From Sphingopyxis sp. LK2115 (lineage in GTDB: Bacteria; Pseudomonadota; Alphaproteobacteria; Sphingomonadales; Sphingomonadaceae): DNA of 54,990 nucleotides. Location: positions 1 to 54,990 of the forward strand of contig NZ_JABWGQ010000007.1 of NCBI RefSeq assembly GCF_014595975.1, in the 5' to 3' direction. The notes beneath the pieces were generated by a model, which worked only from the letters and a program-made list of their open reading frames with translations, had not been told where the DNA came from and ran no database searches. This document shows, in pieces, positions 45,420 to 54,541 of the stretch (position 1 is the stretch's first letter; the number at the start of each line of letters is the position of its first letter). Made by a program: the position numbers and the translations under genes.

Positions 45420-45784
45420 AGAATTTGACCGCCATCGCACTGGGCATCGCGCTCAGCGCAGGACTTGCCGGCTGCGGCAAGCAGGGCGAAGCGCCGAAGA
45501 CCGAAGAAAAGGCCGCGATGGCCGATGACGCCGGAACCATGGCGATGCCCGCCGAAACCAAACATGGCAAGGGCACGGCGACCGTGACCGCAATCGATAG
45601 CGCGAAGGGACAGGTCACGCTCGATCATGGCGCGATCGCCGAACTCGAATGGCCGCCGATGACGATGGGCTTCGCCGCAAAGCCCGAGCTGCTGAAGGAC
45701 ATCAAGGTCGGCGACAAGGTCGCGTTCGAGCTCGACTGGAACGGTAAGGCCGGGACGATCACCAAGCTCGACAAGGCGCCATAA
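45416..45784 (+). CDS. cusF: CusF-like periplasmic metallochaperone
   Basis: Lipoprotein of 122 aa (LAGC near residue 20) with a C-terminal CusF OB fold: [20 protein letters not shown], then [18 protein letters not shown] and the MTM methionines form the known Cu(I)/Ag(I) site. It hands metal to CusB. Last gene of the cus operon, four-base overlap with cusA. Confidence 0.9.
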   Translation: MKNLTAIALGIALSAGLAGCGKQGEAPKTEEKAAMADDAGTMAMPAETKHGKGTATVTAIDSAKGQVTLDHGAIAELEWPPMTMGFAAKPELLKDIKVGDKVAFELDWNGKAGTITKLDKAP

Positions 45785-45792
45785 TATCCGCC

Positions 45793-45826
45793 GGCGCGCG
45801 CGGCGAAGCCAGTCGTCGCGCGCGCC
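45793..45826. terminator. GC-rich hairpin between cusF and merR
   Basis: Thirteen-base stem GGCGCGCGCGGCG/CGTCGCGCGCGCC (one G-T pair) with an eight-base loop, nine bases after the cusF stop. It lies between convergent genes and can serve both. The plus strand continues CCCCTTCCTTCC. Confidence 0.6.
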
Positions 45827-45869
45827 AGCCCCTTCCTTCCCCGAACCCGGATGCGTCCGGTCGGATCGA

Positions 45870-46292
45870 TCAATCGGTCTGGAGCGCGAGTTCGGTGCCC
45901 GCGATCGCCTCGATCACCCGGCATTCGGCGGCCCGGCCGCCCTCGCAGGAGGTCGCGACCTCGGTCAGCGCCGAGCGCAAGGTTTCGAGCCGCGCGATGC
46001 GGATGCCGATATCGGCAAGATGCGCGCGCGCGATCGCCGCAGCCTCGCCGCAATCGCGGTCGGGCTGATCCGAAAGCGCCAGCAGCGAGCGGATTTCGGG
46101 GATCGAAAAACCGAGCTGCCGGCCGTGGCGGACGAAGGCGAGCCGCCGAAGGTCGGCCGCATCATAGCTTCGCCGTCCCGAAGCGGTGCGCAGGGCTTCG
46201 GGCAGCAGCCCGATCTCTTCATAGAAGCGGATGGTGTTGACCTTGGTCCCGGTCTCCCGGGCAAGGTCGCCGATCGCGAGCCGCTTGGTCAT
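45870..46292 (-). CDS. MerR family regulator, divalent metal type (CadR/PbrR-like)
   Basis: Regulator of 140 aa: HTH (RLAIGDLARETGTKVNTIRFYEEIGLLPEA), dimer helix and metal cysteines C81 (DRDCGEA), C116 and C124. C81 is the extra cysteine that marks sensors of divalent ions (Zn, Cd, Pb, Hg), unlike the CueR-like protein at 37.7 kb. Divergent from the CDF gene, so it probably controls CDF and perhaps the czc genes. A longer start at 46382 would run across the promoter. Confidence 0.85.
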   Translation of the reverse strand: MTKRLAIGDLARETGTKVNTIRFYEEIGLLPEALRTASGRRSYDAADLRRLAFVRHGRQLGFSIPEIRSLLALSDQPDRDCGEAAAIARAHLADIGIRIARLETLRSALTEVATSCEGGRAAECRVIEAIAGTELALQTD

Positions 46293-46299
46293 ATTATGC

Positions 46300-46330
46300 T
46301 TGATCCTCCAGTGACTGGAGGATGTATAGG
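46300..46330 (+). promoter_or_regulatory. MerR-type promoter before the CDF gene
   Basis: TTGATC (46300-46305), 19 bases, TATAGG (46325-46330). The perfect dyad ATCCTCCAGT/ACTGGAGGAT at 46303-46323 fills the spacer. Confidence 0.8.
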
Positions 46331-46396
46331 CGGTCCTCGTCCGAAGTTGAAGGCGGCAAAGCGAAGAGCGCGCCACCACCATGGAGTGAAGACGCG

Positions 46397-47059
46397 ATGG
46401 CGGAGGGATCCGAGAACGGCGACGGCTGCGGCTGCACGGGAGACCCGGTGCGCGCGGAAAAGGACCCGGCCTATCGCCGTGCTCTTTGGATCGTGGTTAT
46501 CCTAAATCTCGGCTTCGGCGCTATCGAGATCGTCGGCGGATTCATCGCCAACAGCCAGGCGCTGAAGGCCGACTCGCTCGACTTCATCGGCGACGGCACC
46601 ATCACGCTGGCCGGCCTCGTCGCGATCGGCTGGACGGCGCTCGCCCGCACCCGCATCGCTCTTGCCCAAGGCCTGTTCCTGCTGACGCTCGGGCTCGGCG
46701 TCATCGGCGTCGCGCTGTGGCGCGCCCTGACAGCGGTTCCGCCCGAAGCCGAGCTCATGGGCGGCATCGGCTTCGTTGCACTGCTCGTCAATCTCACCTC
46801 GGCGGCGGTCCTCTCGCGGTTTCGCGAAGGCGACGCCAATGTCCGCGCTGTTTGGCTGTTCAGCCGCAATGACGCGGTCGCCAATGTCGCGGTAATCATC
46901 GCTGCGGGTCTCGTCGCATGGACCGGCCAGGCCTGGCCCGACCTTGCAGTGGCCGCCATCATTGCAGCGCTCTTCCTGCATTCGGCCTATGAAATTCTTC
47001 GCAGCGCGCGGACCGAGCTGCGCCAACTGTCGGAACAAGGGATTCGTGGTCAGGCTTGA
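46397..47059 (+). CDS. Cation diffusion facilitator family transporter
   Basis: Inner-membrane divalent-metal/proton antiporter of 220 aa, short and without the cytosolic C-terminal domain of longer CDF members. It begins with DGCGCTGDP cysteines that could load metal, followed by six helices. The metal-site helices carry KADSLDFIGDG (about 55-66) and FSRNDAVANVAVIIAAG (about 155-171). Probable substrates are Zn, Cd or Co by family and by the neighbouring regulator. First gene under the MerR-type promoter. Confidence 0.85.
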   Translation: MAEGSENGDGCGCTGDPVRAEKDPAYRRALWIVVILNLGFGAIEIVGGFIANSQALKADSLDFIGDGTITLAGLVAIGWTALARTRIALAQGLFLLTLGLGVIGVALWRALTAVPPEAELMGGIGFVALLVNLTSAAVLSRFREGDANVRAVWLFSRNDAVANVAVIIAAGLVAWTGQAWPDLAVAAIIAALFLHSAYEILRSARTELRQLSEQGIRGQA

Positions 47060-47121
47060 CCCTGTAGTTGCTACAGGGTGCATAAGGCCGGCGAATCGAC
47101 GCAAAGGGAAATGTCGCGAGC

Positions 47122-47493
47122 ATGCTGGATCGACGTCAAGCTGCCGGCCTGATCGCCGCCGAGATGACGCATTACCGGGCCGCGCGGCGGGCCGGCGATT
47201 ATCCCGCGGCCTGGCGCGCGCTCGAGCGCGCGCACATCGTTGCGCAGCCCTTCTTCGGCATTCACCTGTCGTCGCATGGCCACATGCTCGGTTTCGCGAT
47301 GGCGCTCGGCGACTGGCGCGAAGCGGCGGGGCAGATTTTCCGGCTGGCCCTCGTCCCTCTGGGATCGCTGACGGGCCGGATCCCGGCAGGCAATAGTGGG
47401 CGGGCGCGGGTCAGCGCGTTCCAACCCATGGCGATTCCATCCGATCTGGCCGCCGCGATGTCACGCCGCGACAAACAGATGACGGGTCGATAG
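47122..47493 (+). CDS. DUF3703 protein
   Basis: Protein of 123 aa, helical, with DYPAAWRALERAHIVAQPFFGIHLSSHGHMLGFAMALGDWREAAGQIFRLALVPLGSLTGRIPAGNSG. This matches the DUF3703 family, often beside CDF and czc genes. Several conserved histidines could bind metal. No known function. It lies between the CDF gene and the czcI-like gene. Confidence 0.8.
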   Translation: MLDRRQAAGLIAAEMTHYRAARRAGDYPAAWRALERAHIVAQPFFGIHLSSHGHMLGFAMALGDWREAAGQIFRLALVPLGSLTGRIPAGNSGRARVSAFQPMAIPSDLAAAMSRRDKQMTGR

Positions 47494-47501
47494 GGGGCTT
47501 T

Positions 47502-47822
47502 ATGGCTGGTGCGATGATGCGACTGCTGGTGATTGTGGGCGTGCTGCTTTGCACCCTGCAATTCTGTGAGCCCGCGTCCGCGCATATTGCCGATCAAGGC
47601 ACCGCCTATTCGCTGGACAGGGACGGCGGCAAGCAAGTGCCGGGCGAACCGGCAAAGAAATTCGCCCATAGCGGCCATCATCATTGCCCCATGGCGCCGG
47701 ACCAGCATCAGACGGTCAGCGAAGCCCCGCTGGCCCCGGCGCGTGGGCCACTATTTGCCGCGCCGGTCGTGCAGCGACCATCGCGCGTCCTGCCGCCCCT
47801 TCTCGACCCGCCCCTCGCCTGA
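47502..47822 (+). CDS. Small periplasmic His-rich protein, czcI-like
   Basis: Protein of 106 aa with signal peptide ending ASA, a HSGHHHC cluster (about 57-63) and a proline-rich tail ending in RVLPPLLDPPLA. Size, position before czcC and histidine cluster resemble CzcI of Cupriavidus, proposed to modulate czc expression; sequence identity cannot be judged. Nine bases after the DUF3703 gene. Confidence 0.6.
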   Translation: MAGAMMRLLVIVGVLLCTLQFCEPASAHIADQGTAYSLDRDGGKQVPGEPAKKFAHSGHHHCPMAPDQHQTVSEAPLAPARGPLFAAPVVQRPSRVLPPLLDPPLA

Positions 47823-47881
47823 CGTCTTGACGCGCTCGCGCATTCGCGCGGCGATCTATCGGCTCAATCGAGGATGGAATT

Positions 47882-49153
47882 ATGTACAGGATCGTTGTTG
47901 CCCTCGTGGCAGCCACATCGTGCGTTGCGATAGCGCAGGCACAGGAGGTCGGCACCGAAAGCCGGCAGATATCAGGACCGCTCCTGACGCTCGACGAGGC
48001 GGTTGCGCTCGCGGGCGGCAGCGCGCCCGCGGCGGAAGCCGCAGCGGCGGACGTTGATGCCGCAAGCGCAGCCCGCCGAGTCGCGGGGCTGCGCCCCAAC
48101 CCAGCGCTTTCGGTCGAAGTCGAGAATTTCGTCGGCACCGGGCCCTATAATGGCGTCAATGGCGCCGATATCACGGCAAGCGTCGCGATCCCGCTCGAAC
48201 TCGGCGGCAAGCGGCAGGCCCGGATCGCGGTTGCCGATGCGGCGGCGCACCGCGCGCAAATCGCGCAGGCGATTGCGCAGGCCGATATCCGGTTCCAGGT
48301 CACCGAACTCTATATCCAGGCCTCGGCCGCCGAAGTGCGTGTCGCGATTGCCGAGGACCAATATCGTATCGCCGGCGACACGGCGCGCGCCGCGACCATA
48401 AGAGTGCAAGCGGGGCGCGCCTCGCCGCTCGAACAAGAACGCGCCGAAGTCGCGCGCCTGACCGCCGAAACCGAGGCCGAGAAAGCGCGCCGCCTCGCCG
48501 ATGCCGCGCGCGCCAGTCTCGCGCGCCGCATTGGCCGCCCGGTCACCGGCCCGCTCGATGTCGCGGTACTCGGCGGCCCCGGAAGCGGCACCATGGGTCC
48601 GCCCCGCCCTGTATCGGCGGCTGGCACGCTCGCGCTGGCGGCGGCCGATGCCGACCTCGCCACCGCGGATGCCGGCGTCGAACTGGCGCGTTCGCAGCGC
48701 GTGCCCGATCTTACCGTCGGGCCGGGCGTTCGCCGGCTCGAAGCCACCAACGATGTCGCTGCGGTGTTCAGCGTCTCGGTGCCGCTGCCGCTGTTCAACA
48801 ACGGACGCGCCGCGGTCGACCAGGCGAATGCCGAACGGCGGCGTGCCGACGCGCAGCGCCGCGTCACCGCGCTCGATATCGAGCAGAAGATCAGCGACGC
48901 CGAAGTCGAGGCTGCCAATGCGGCCGCGGCGGCGCGCGTCGCGAGCGGCCCCGCTCTGTCCTCGGCCATGGAAGCCGCGCGCATTGCGCGCATCGGCTAC
49001 CGCGAGGGCAAGTTCGGACAGCTCGAACTGCTCGATGCCGAACGGACGCTGACCGAGATGCGCTCCGCGTCGATCGAAGCCCTCGCCTCCTATCAACTCG
49101 CCAAGGCCCGGTTGGAACGCCTGACGGCTCCCGCGCCGCTCGAAGGAAATTGA
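47882..49153 (+). CDS. czcC: CzcC-type outer-membrane efflux protein
   Basis: TolC-family protein of 423 aa, signal peptide about 1-20 (ending AQAQ). Two repeats: TLDEAVALAGGSAPAAEAAAADVDAASAARR with GLRPNPALSVEVENFVGTG, and a second half with FSVSVPLPLFNNGRAAVDQANAER. It forms the outer-membrane duct of the Czc exporter. Followed by czcB after four bases. Confidence 0.88.
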   Translation: MYRIVVALVAATSCVAIAQAQEVGTESRQISGPLLTLDEAVALAGGSAPAAEAAAADVDAASAARRVAGLRPNPALSVEVENFVGTGPYNGVNGADITASVAIPLELGGKRQARIAVADAAAHRAQIAQAIAQADIRFQVTELYIQASAAEVRVAIAEDQYRIAGDTARAATIRVQAGRASPLEQERAEVARLTAETEAEKARRLADAARASLARRIGRPVTGPLDVAVLGGPGSGTMGPPRPVSAAGTLALAAADADLATADAGVELARSQRVPDLTVGPGVRRLEATNDVAAVFSVSVPLPLFNNGRAAVDQANAERRRADAQRRVTALDIEQKISDAEVEAANAAAAARVASGPALSSAMEAARIARIGYREGKFGQLELLDAERTLTEMRSASIEALASYQLAKARLERLTAPAPLEGN

Positions 49154-49157
49154 CCCG

Positions 49158-50306
49158 ATGACTATCACTATCAACCGAAAGCTGCTGCTCGCCGCGACGC
49201 TGCCGCTGTTCCTCGCCGCCTGCGGTGGCGGCGAGACCGCCAAACCCGCCGACGAGCATGGCGAGGAAGAGGCCGGCCATGCCGACGAGGGCAAGATCAC
49301 CCTCACCAACGAGCAGATCAAGATCGCGGGGATCGCGCTCGGCAGCCCGACCATCGGCAGCGCCGGCGCGCTGCAATTGCCCGCAACGATCGAAGGCGAT
49401 CCGCAAGGAACGCAGGCCGTGTCGGCCGCGATCGGCGGGCGGATCGTCGCGCTCAACCGCAATCTCGGACAGAGCGTCGGCCGTGGGCAGACGCTTGCGA
49501 TTGTCGAGAGCCGCGAGGCCGCGCAGCTCCAGGGCGAGGTGCAGGCCACGCGTGCCCGATTAGCGCTTGCCAACTCCAATCTCGCACGCGAGGAGCGGCT
49601 GTTCGCACAGCGCGTGTCGCCCGAGCAGGATGTGATTGCGGCACGCACGGCCGCGACCGAAGCCAGGATCGCCTATCAACTCGCGCAGCAGCAGGTATCC
49701 GCCGCAGGGGGCGGCGGCGGCCAGCTCAACCGGATTGCCATTACCGCGCCGATTTCGGGCCAGGTAATCGCGCGCAGCGTGGTGCTCGGTCAGACGGTTC
49801 CCGCCGATGCAGAACTCTATCGCATCGCCAACCTCTCGAGCGTTTCGCTCTCGCTGAACCTCCAGCCCGCCGACGCCGGTCGTATCCGGCCCGGCGCCGT
49901 CGTCTCGGTGAGCGCGCCTGGACGCCAGGCGACCGGCAAGATCAGCTTCGTCTCGCCCGCGCTCGATCCGGCCACGAAGCTCGTGCCCGCAATCGCGATC
50001 CTCGACAATCGCGCCGGCCAATGGCGCGTCGGCGAAGCCGTGACCGCCTCGGTCGCGCTGGCTGCGAGCGGCGGCGTCGGCTCGATCAGCGTTCCCGCGA
50101 CCGCGATCCAGACCGTCGAGGGCAAGAGCGTCGTGTTCGTGCGTACCAAGGACGGGTTCGAGGCTGTCCCCGTGGTGCTCGGCGACCGCGCGGGAGCCAA
50201 TGTCATCGTCCGCTCCGGGCTCAAGGGCACCGAGCAGATCGCCATCACCAACAGCTTTTCGCTCAAGGCCGAGATCGGCAAGGGCGAAGCAGGCGATGAG
50301 GACTAA
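49158..50306 (+). CDS. czcB: CzcB-type periplasmic adaptor, lipoprotein
   Basis: RND adaptor of 382 aa. Lipobox LAAC near residue 21, then an acidic His-containing segment DEHGEEEAGHADEG that may bind Zn/Co. It continues with the lipoyl halves (IGGRIVALNRNLGQSVGRGQTL), a long helical hairpin and the barrel domain. It differs from the CusB type by lacking the YYYDPMF-type domain. Three bases separate it from czcA. Confidence 0.9.
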   Translation: MTITINRKLLLAATLPLFLAACGGGETAKPADEHGEEEAGHADEGKITLTNEQIKIAGIALGSPTIGSAGALQLPATIEGDPQGTQAVSAAIGGRIVALNRNLGQSVGRGQTLAIVESREAAQLQGEVQATRARLALANSNLAREERLFAQRVSPEQDVIAARTAATEARIAYQLAQQQVSAAGGGGGQLNRIAITAPISGQVIARSVVLGQTVPADAELYRIANLSSVSLSLNLQPADAGRIRPGAVVSVSAPGRQATGKISFVSPALDPATKLVPAIAILDNRAGQWRVGEAVTASVALAASGGVGSISVPATAIQTVEGKSVVFVRTKDGFEAVPVVLGDRAGANVIVRSGLKGTEQIAITNSFSLKAEIGKGEAGDED

Positions 50307-50309
50307 GCC

Positions 50310-53300
50310 ATGATCGCTCGTATCGTTACCTGGGCGGTCGAAAAGCGCTGGCTTGTCGTCCTGCTCACCGCCATCGCCGCCATAATCGGGGCGACAGCAT
50401 TGTCGCGCCTGCCGATCGACGCGGTTCCCGACATCACCAACAACCAGATCCAGATCAACGTCCGCGCCCCCGCGCTCTCGCCCGAACTCGTCGAGAAGCA
50501 GGTCGCCTTCCCGATCGAGACCGCGCTCGCGGGGATCCCCGGCCTCGATCACACAAGGTCGCTGAGCCGCAACGGCTTCGCGCAGGTCACCGCGGTCTTC
50601 GACGATTCGACCGACATTTATTTCGCGCGCCAGCAGGTCGGCGAACGCCTCAACGAGGCAACCGAGAATATACCCGACGGGGTTCGCCCGGAGATGGGGC
50701 CGATCGCGACGGGTCTCGGCGACGTCTATATGTGGACGGTCCGCCTCGCGCACCGCAAAGACGATGCGCACAAGGCCGGCGAGCCCGGCCTCCAGCCTGA
50801 CGGCAGCTATGTGACCCCCGAAGGCGAACGGCTCGTCACCGAGGCCGACAAGTCGACCTATCTTCGCACGACGCAGGACTGGATCGTCACGCCGCTCGTC
50901 CGGACGGTTCCCGGCGTCGCGGGCGTCGATGCGATCGGCGGCTATTCGAAGCAGTATCTGGTCGTTCCCGACGTGCAGCGCCTCGCCGCGCTCGACCTCA
51001 GCCTCACCGAGCTCGCCGAAGCCCTCGAACGCAACAATAGTGCGGTCGGCGGCGGCGTCGTCGAGCGCAATGGCGAAGGGCTCGCCGTTCGTTCGGACGC
51101 GTTGGTCCGCGACACCGCCGAGCTGGCACGCACCGTCGTCGCAACGCGCGCGGGCGTTCCGATCACGCTCGACCAGGTGGCGACGGTCCGCACCGGACAG
51201 GCGGTTCGCATGGGTTCAGCCTCTGAAAATGGCACCGAAGTCGTCGTCGGCACCGCGGTCATGCGCATCGGCGAGAACAGCCGGACGGTCGCGACCGCGG
51301 TCGCAGACCGGCTGAAGGAGGTAAACGCCTCGCTGCCGCCCGATGTCGTTATCGAGCCGGCGCTCGATCGTACCAAGCTCGTCAATTCGACGATCTGGAC
51401 GGTCGGCAAGAACCTGACCGAGGGTGCGCTGCTCGTCATTGTCGTGCTTTTCCTGCTGCTCGGCAATTTCCGCGCAGCGCTGATCGCGGCGCTCGTCATC
51501 CCGATCACGATGCTGCTCACCAGCTTCGGCATGCTGCGCGCCGGCGTCTCGGCGAACCTGATGAGCCTCGGCGCACTCGACTTCGGCCTCATCGTCGATG
51601 GCGCCGTCATCATCGTCGAGAATGCGCTGCGGCGCATGGCCGACCTCCAGCATCGCCACGGCCGCATCCTGACCGTCCAGGAACGTCTCGCGACCGTTGC
51701 ATCGGCCGCGCGCGAGATGGTGCGACCGTCTGTCTACGGGCAGGCGATCATCATCCTCGTCTATGTGCCCTTGCTCACCTTGAGCGGGGTCGAGGGCAAG
51801 ACCTTCATCCCGATGGCGCTGACCGTGATCATCGCGCTCGCTTTCGCCTTCATCCTCTCGCTCACATTCGTCCCCGCCGCGATCGCGATCTGGCTTTCGA
51901 AGCGGGTCGAAGAAAAAGAGGGCCGCATCATGGCGTGGCTGAAGCAACGCTACGAGCCGGGTCTCGACCGCGCGATTAGCAAGCCCAAGATCACCCTCGG
52001 CGCGGGCATCGGGGGGTTCGTCATCGCGATCCTCGCCTTCTTCTCACTCGGCCAGGTCTTCCTGCCGCAGCTCGACGAGGGAGATCTCCTGATCCAGGCG
52101 TTTCGCGTGCCCTCGACGTCCGTCGAACAGAGCCAGGCCATGCAAGTGCCGATCGAGCGGATGCTCGCAAGGCAGCCCGAGGTCGCGATCGTCTTCTCGA
52201 AGACCGGCACGGCGGACCTCGCGTCCGATCCGATGCCGCCCAACGCGACCGACAATTTCGTGATCCTCAAGCCTCGCAAAGAATGGCCCGACCCAAGCCT
52301 CCCCAAGGCCGAACTCGTCGAGCGGCTGGAGAAGGAACTGAACAAGATCCCGGGCAATGCCTATGAGATCACTCAGCCGATCCAGATGCGCTTCAACGAG
52401 CTGATTGCGGGCGTGCGCGGTGACATTGCGATCAAGGTCTATGGCGACGACTTCGACGCGATGAACGCGACCGCGCAGCAAGTCGCCGCAATCTTGCGGA
52501 AGACCGAAGGCGCGAGCGACGTGCGCGTCGAAGAAACCGAAGGTCTCTCGATGCTCGACATTCGGGCGAACCGCGACGCGATGGCGCGGCTCGGCGTCAG
52601 CGCGCGTGACGTGCAGGATGTCGTCACCGCAACGATCGGCGGCCGCGAGGCCGGCACGATCTTCGAAGGCGACCGGCGCTTCCCGATCGTCATCCGGCTG
52701 TCCGACGCGCAGCGCGCTGACCTGTCGGTGCTCGAACAGGTACAGGTCCCGGTGGCGGGCGGCGCCTTCGTGCCGCTTGCGAGCGTCGCCGATATCCGTA
52801 TCGTCGAGGGACCGAACCAGATCAGCCGCGAAAACGGGAAGAGGCGCGTCGTCGTCCAGGCCAACGTCCGCGGCCGCGCGATCTCCGACGTCGTGGCCGA
52901 CGCCAAGGCCGGCATCGCTAAGGATGTTCGCCTCCCCGCCGGCAGCTACCTTGAATGGGGCGGCCAGTTCGAGAATCTCGCCTCCGCACGCGACCGGCTT
53001 CAGCTCGTCGTCCCGGCCTGCTTCATCCTGATCCTGCTGCTGCTCTATGGCGCGCTTCGATCGTCGCGCGATGCGGCGATCGTGTTCACCGGGGTTCCGC
53101 TGGCACTGATCGGCGGCGTGCTAGCACTGTTCCTGCGCGGGATGGACTTCTCCATCTCGGCAGCAGTCGGGTTCATCGCGCTCTCGGGTATCGCGGTGCT
53201 CAACGGCCTCGTGATGGTGTCGTCGATCCAGGAACTGATGCGCTCGGGCATGGCGCGGGCCGAAGCCGCAAGGCAAGGCGCGCTCATGCGCCTTCGCCCC

Positions 53301-53537
53301 GTCGTGATGACCGCGCTCGTCGCCAGCCTCGGGTTCGTGCCGATGGCGCTCGCGACCGGCGCGGGCGCCGAAGTGCAGAAGCCGCTCGCGACGGTGGTGA
53401 TTGGGGGACTGATCTCGGCGACCCTGCTCACGCTCTTCGTACTTCCGACCCTCTATGCCCGCTATGGCAGCCGGGAAGCCGACCTGCGGGAAGATCATTT
53501 GCAGTACGACGACAGCCTATCTGCGAGCACCCCCTAA
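50310..53537 (+). CDS. czcA: CzcA-type Zn/Cd/Co RND pump
   Basis: Inner-membrane proton-driven pump of 1075 aa. The fourth helix segment GALDFGLIVDGAVIIVENAL holds D424, D430 and E437, the acidic set needed for divalent-metal transport in CzcA (HME1). Length and twelve-helix layout are normal; it ends with a short acidic tail. Substrate range of Zn, Cd and Co is inferred from family and the divalent MerR sensor upstream. Confidence 0.93.
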   Translation: MIARIVTWAVEKRWLVVLLTAIAAIIGATALSRLPIDAVPDITNNQIQINVRAPALSPELVEKQVAFPIETALAGIPGLDHTRSLSRNGFAQVTAVFDDSTDIYFARQQVGERLNEATENIPDGVRPEMGPIATGLGDVYMWTVRLAHRKDDAHKAGEPGLQPDGSYVTPEGERLVTEADKSTYLRTTQDWIVTPLVRTVPGVAGVDAIGGYSKQYLVVPDVQRLAALDLSLTELAEALERNNSAVGGGVVERNGEGLAVRSDALVRDTAELARTVVATRAGVPITLDQVATVRTGQAVRMGSASENGTEVVVGTAVMRIGENSRTVATAVADRLKEVNASLPPDVVIEPALDRTKLVNSTIWTVGKNLTEGALLVIVVLFLLLGNFRAALIAALVIPITMLLTSFGMLRAGVSANLMSLGALDFGLIVDGAVIIVENALRRMADLQHRHGRILTVQERLATVASAAREMVRPSVYGQAIIILVYVPLLTLSGVEGKTFIPMALTVIIALAFAFILSLTFVPAAIAIWLSKRVEEKEGRIMAWLKQRYEPGLDRAISKPKITLGAGIGGFVIAILAFFSLGQVFLPQLDEGDLLIQAFRVPSTSVEQSQAMQVPIERMLARQPEVAIVFSKTGTADLASDPMPPNATDNFVILKPRKEWPDPSLPKAELVERLEKELNKIPGNAYEITQPIQMRFNELIAGVRGDIAIKVYGDDFDAMNATAQQVAAILRKTEGASDVRVEETEGLSMLDIRANRDAMARLGVSARDVQDVVTATIGGREAGTIFEGDRRFPIVIRLSDAQRADLSVLEQVQVPVAGGAFVPLASVADIRIVEGPNQISRENGKRRVVVQANVRGRAISDVVADAKAGIAKDVRLPAGSYLEWGGQFENLASARDRLQLVVPACFILILLLLYGALRSSRDAAIVFTGVPLALIGGVLALFLRGMDFSISAAVGFIALSGIAVLNGLVMVSSIQELMRSGMARAEAARQGALMRLRPVVMTALVASLGFVPMALATGAGAEVQKPLATVVIGGLISATLLTLFVLPTLYARYGSREADLREDHLQYDDSLSASTP

Positions 53538-54266
53538 TGATCAGCACGACAAGACGCGCGGCACGCAAGGCTGCGGTTCTGTTGAACCGGCGGGCGACCA
53601 TGCTGCTCGCTGGCGCCCGGGCGCCGATTCTCGACGACTTCGTGAACAGGTTGCCACATTGCCCGGCGATTCACATCGTAAGGGATCAGAATTCTAAAAA
53701 TCTGGATCCAGGTCCAGCCCGGAACGGATGAGGTGCTCGTCACCGGAAGCGCCCAACGAGCCGGGACGAGCAGAGTCGTAAACCGCGGGCATCTTCACGC
53801 TTCCGCCGACATCGTCGGTGGAAGCGAGTCGATCATCGCAGACGCGCGCTAGACCTGTCCGATTTCCCCGTGCGTTAGATATTCCGCCCGGTTCGGCGTA
53901 TCTATACCGATTTGAACATCTATCTGCTCCGCAACCGCTTGGCTGGAGTGGGTGGAAATCGCTGCCGGAGAACATGACAACGTCCTCTTCCGCCTCGGCC
54001 GGGCAGCCGTTTCCGAAGGGGTCACGCCGTTGGCGTTCCACTCCAGCAATTTTGACGCAACCCAGCCGATCGGAGGGACCGACTCATTCTACTGCGCGCT
54101 TGGGCCCCGATCCGGTAGTTGCAGCACGCTAAGCGCCAATCCTTTCCTAGACACACCCGTCGGCTCGCCGTCATCATATTACGTCCTTATTACGCGAGAC
54201 GAAATGCGGCTCGACGTAACGCGGCATATTACGCCGCCTTTTGGCGTAAGTGGCTGGAATTACTAG
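53538..54266. other. 729 bases without a recognised gene, right end of island
   Basis: Short frames only, none with a family resemblance. A hairpin of two 12-base arms (GCTTCCGCCGAC/GTCGGTGGAAGC, 53799-53825) may end the czc transcript. The last 90 bases hold the TTACG cluster next to the right repeat. Confidence 0.5.
54178..54250. promoter_or_regulatory. Clustered ATTACG/CGTAA repeats next to right repeat
   Basis: The word ATTACG occurs at about 54178, 54189 and 54228, with CGTAA inverses at 54214-54218 and 54245-54249. TTACGCC/GGCGTAA forms a dyad at 54229-54249. It mirrors the cluster near the left repeat and may hold recombinase or host-factor sites. Confidence 0.35.
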
Positions 54267-54302
54267 GAAAACTGGAGCGGGCGAAGGGATTCGAACCCTC
54301 GA
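54267..54302. repeat. Right copy of 36-bp direct repeat, putative attachment site
   Basis: Identical to 1-36. It holds only the tRNA CCA end, acceptor strand and T arm; the tRNA match stops at base 36, whereas the left copy continues 15 bases further. The bases that follow encode IS3 OrfA and not the rest of the tRNA. Confidence 0.8.
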
Positions 54303-54541
54303 TCGCCGAGCTATGCCGCAAGGAAGGCATTGCCCAGAGCCTGTATTACACCTGGTCGAAGGAGTTCATGGAAGCTGGCAAGCGCCGCCTGGCCGGCGAC
54401 ACCGCCCGTGCCGCGACCACCGGAGAGGTCCAGGACCTGCGCCGCGAAGCCCGGGCCCTGAAGGAATGCGTGGCCGATCTGACACTGGAAAACCGTCTGC
54501 TCAAAAAAAGCATGGTCGCGGATGGGGGCAACGACGAATGA
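54301..54541 (+). pseudogene. IS3-family orfA, 5'-truncated at the repeat
   Basis: Encodes IAELCRKEGIAQSLYYTWSK then the leucine-zipper region, ending LLKKSMVADGGNDE: the HTH and zipper of an IS3 OrfA. The first 20-25 residues of the normal protein are missing. The frame is fused in phase to the tRNA repeat (which reads ERAKGFEPS), so a chimeric frame is open from 54119. An A7 run at 54503-54509 is the usual IS3 -1 frameshift site. Confidence 0.85.

Noticed and set aside
53537..53731. 64-codon frame after czcA
   Set aside because: Same frame as a czcA shadow, basic composition, no recognisable feature.
53896..53901. GCGTAT hexamer near the right end
   Set aside because: No TGAGGG-like word at the required distance and no gene downstream.
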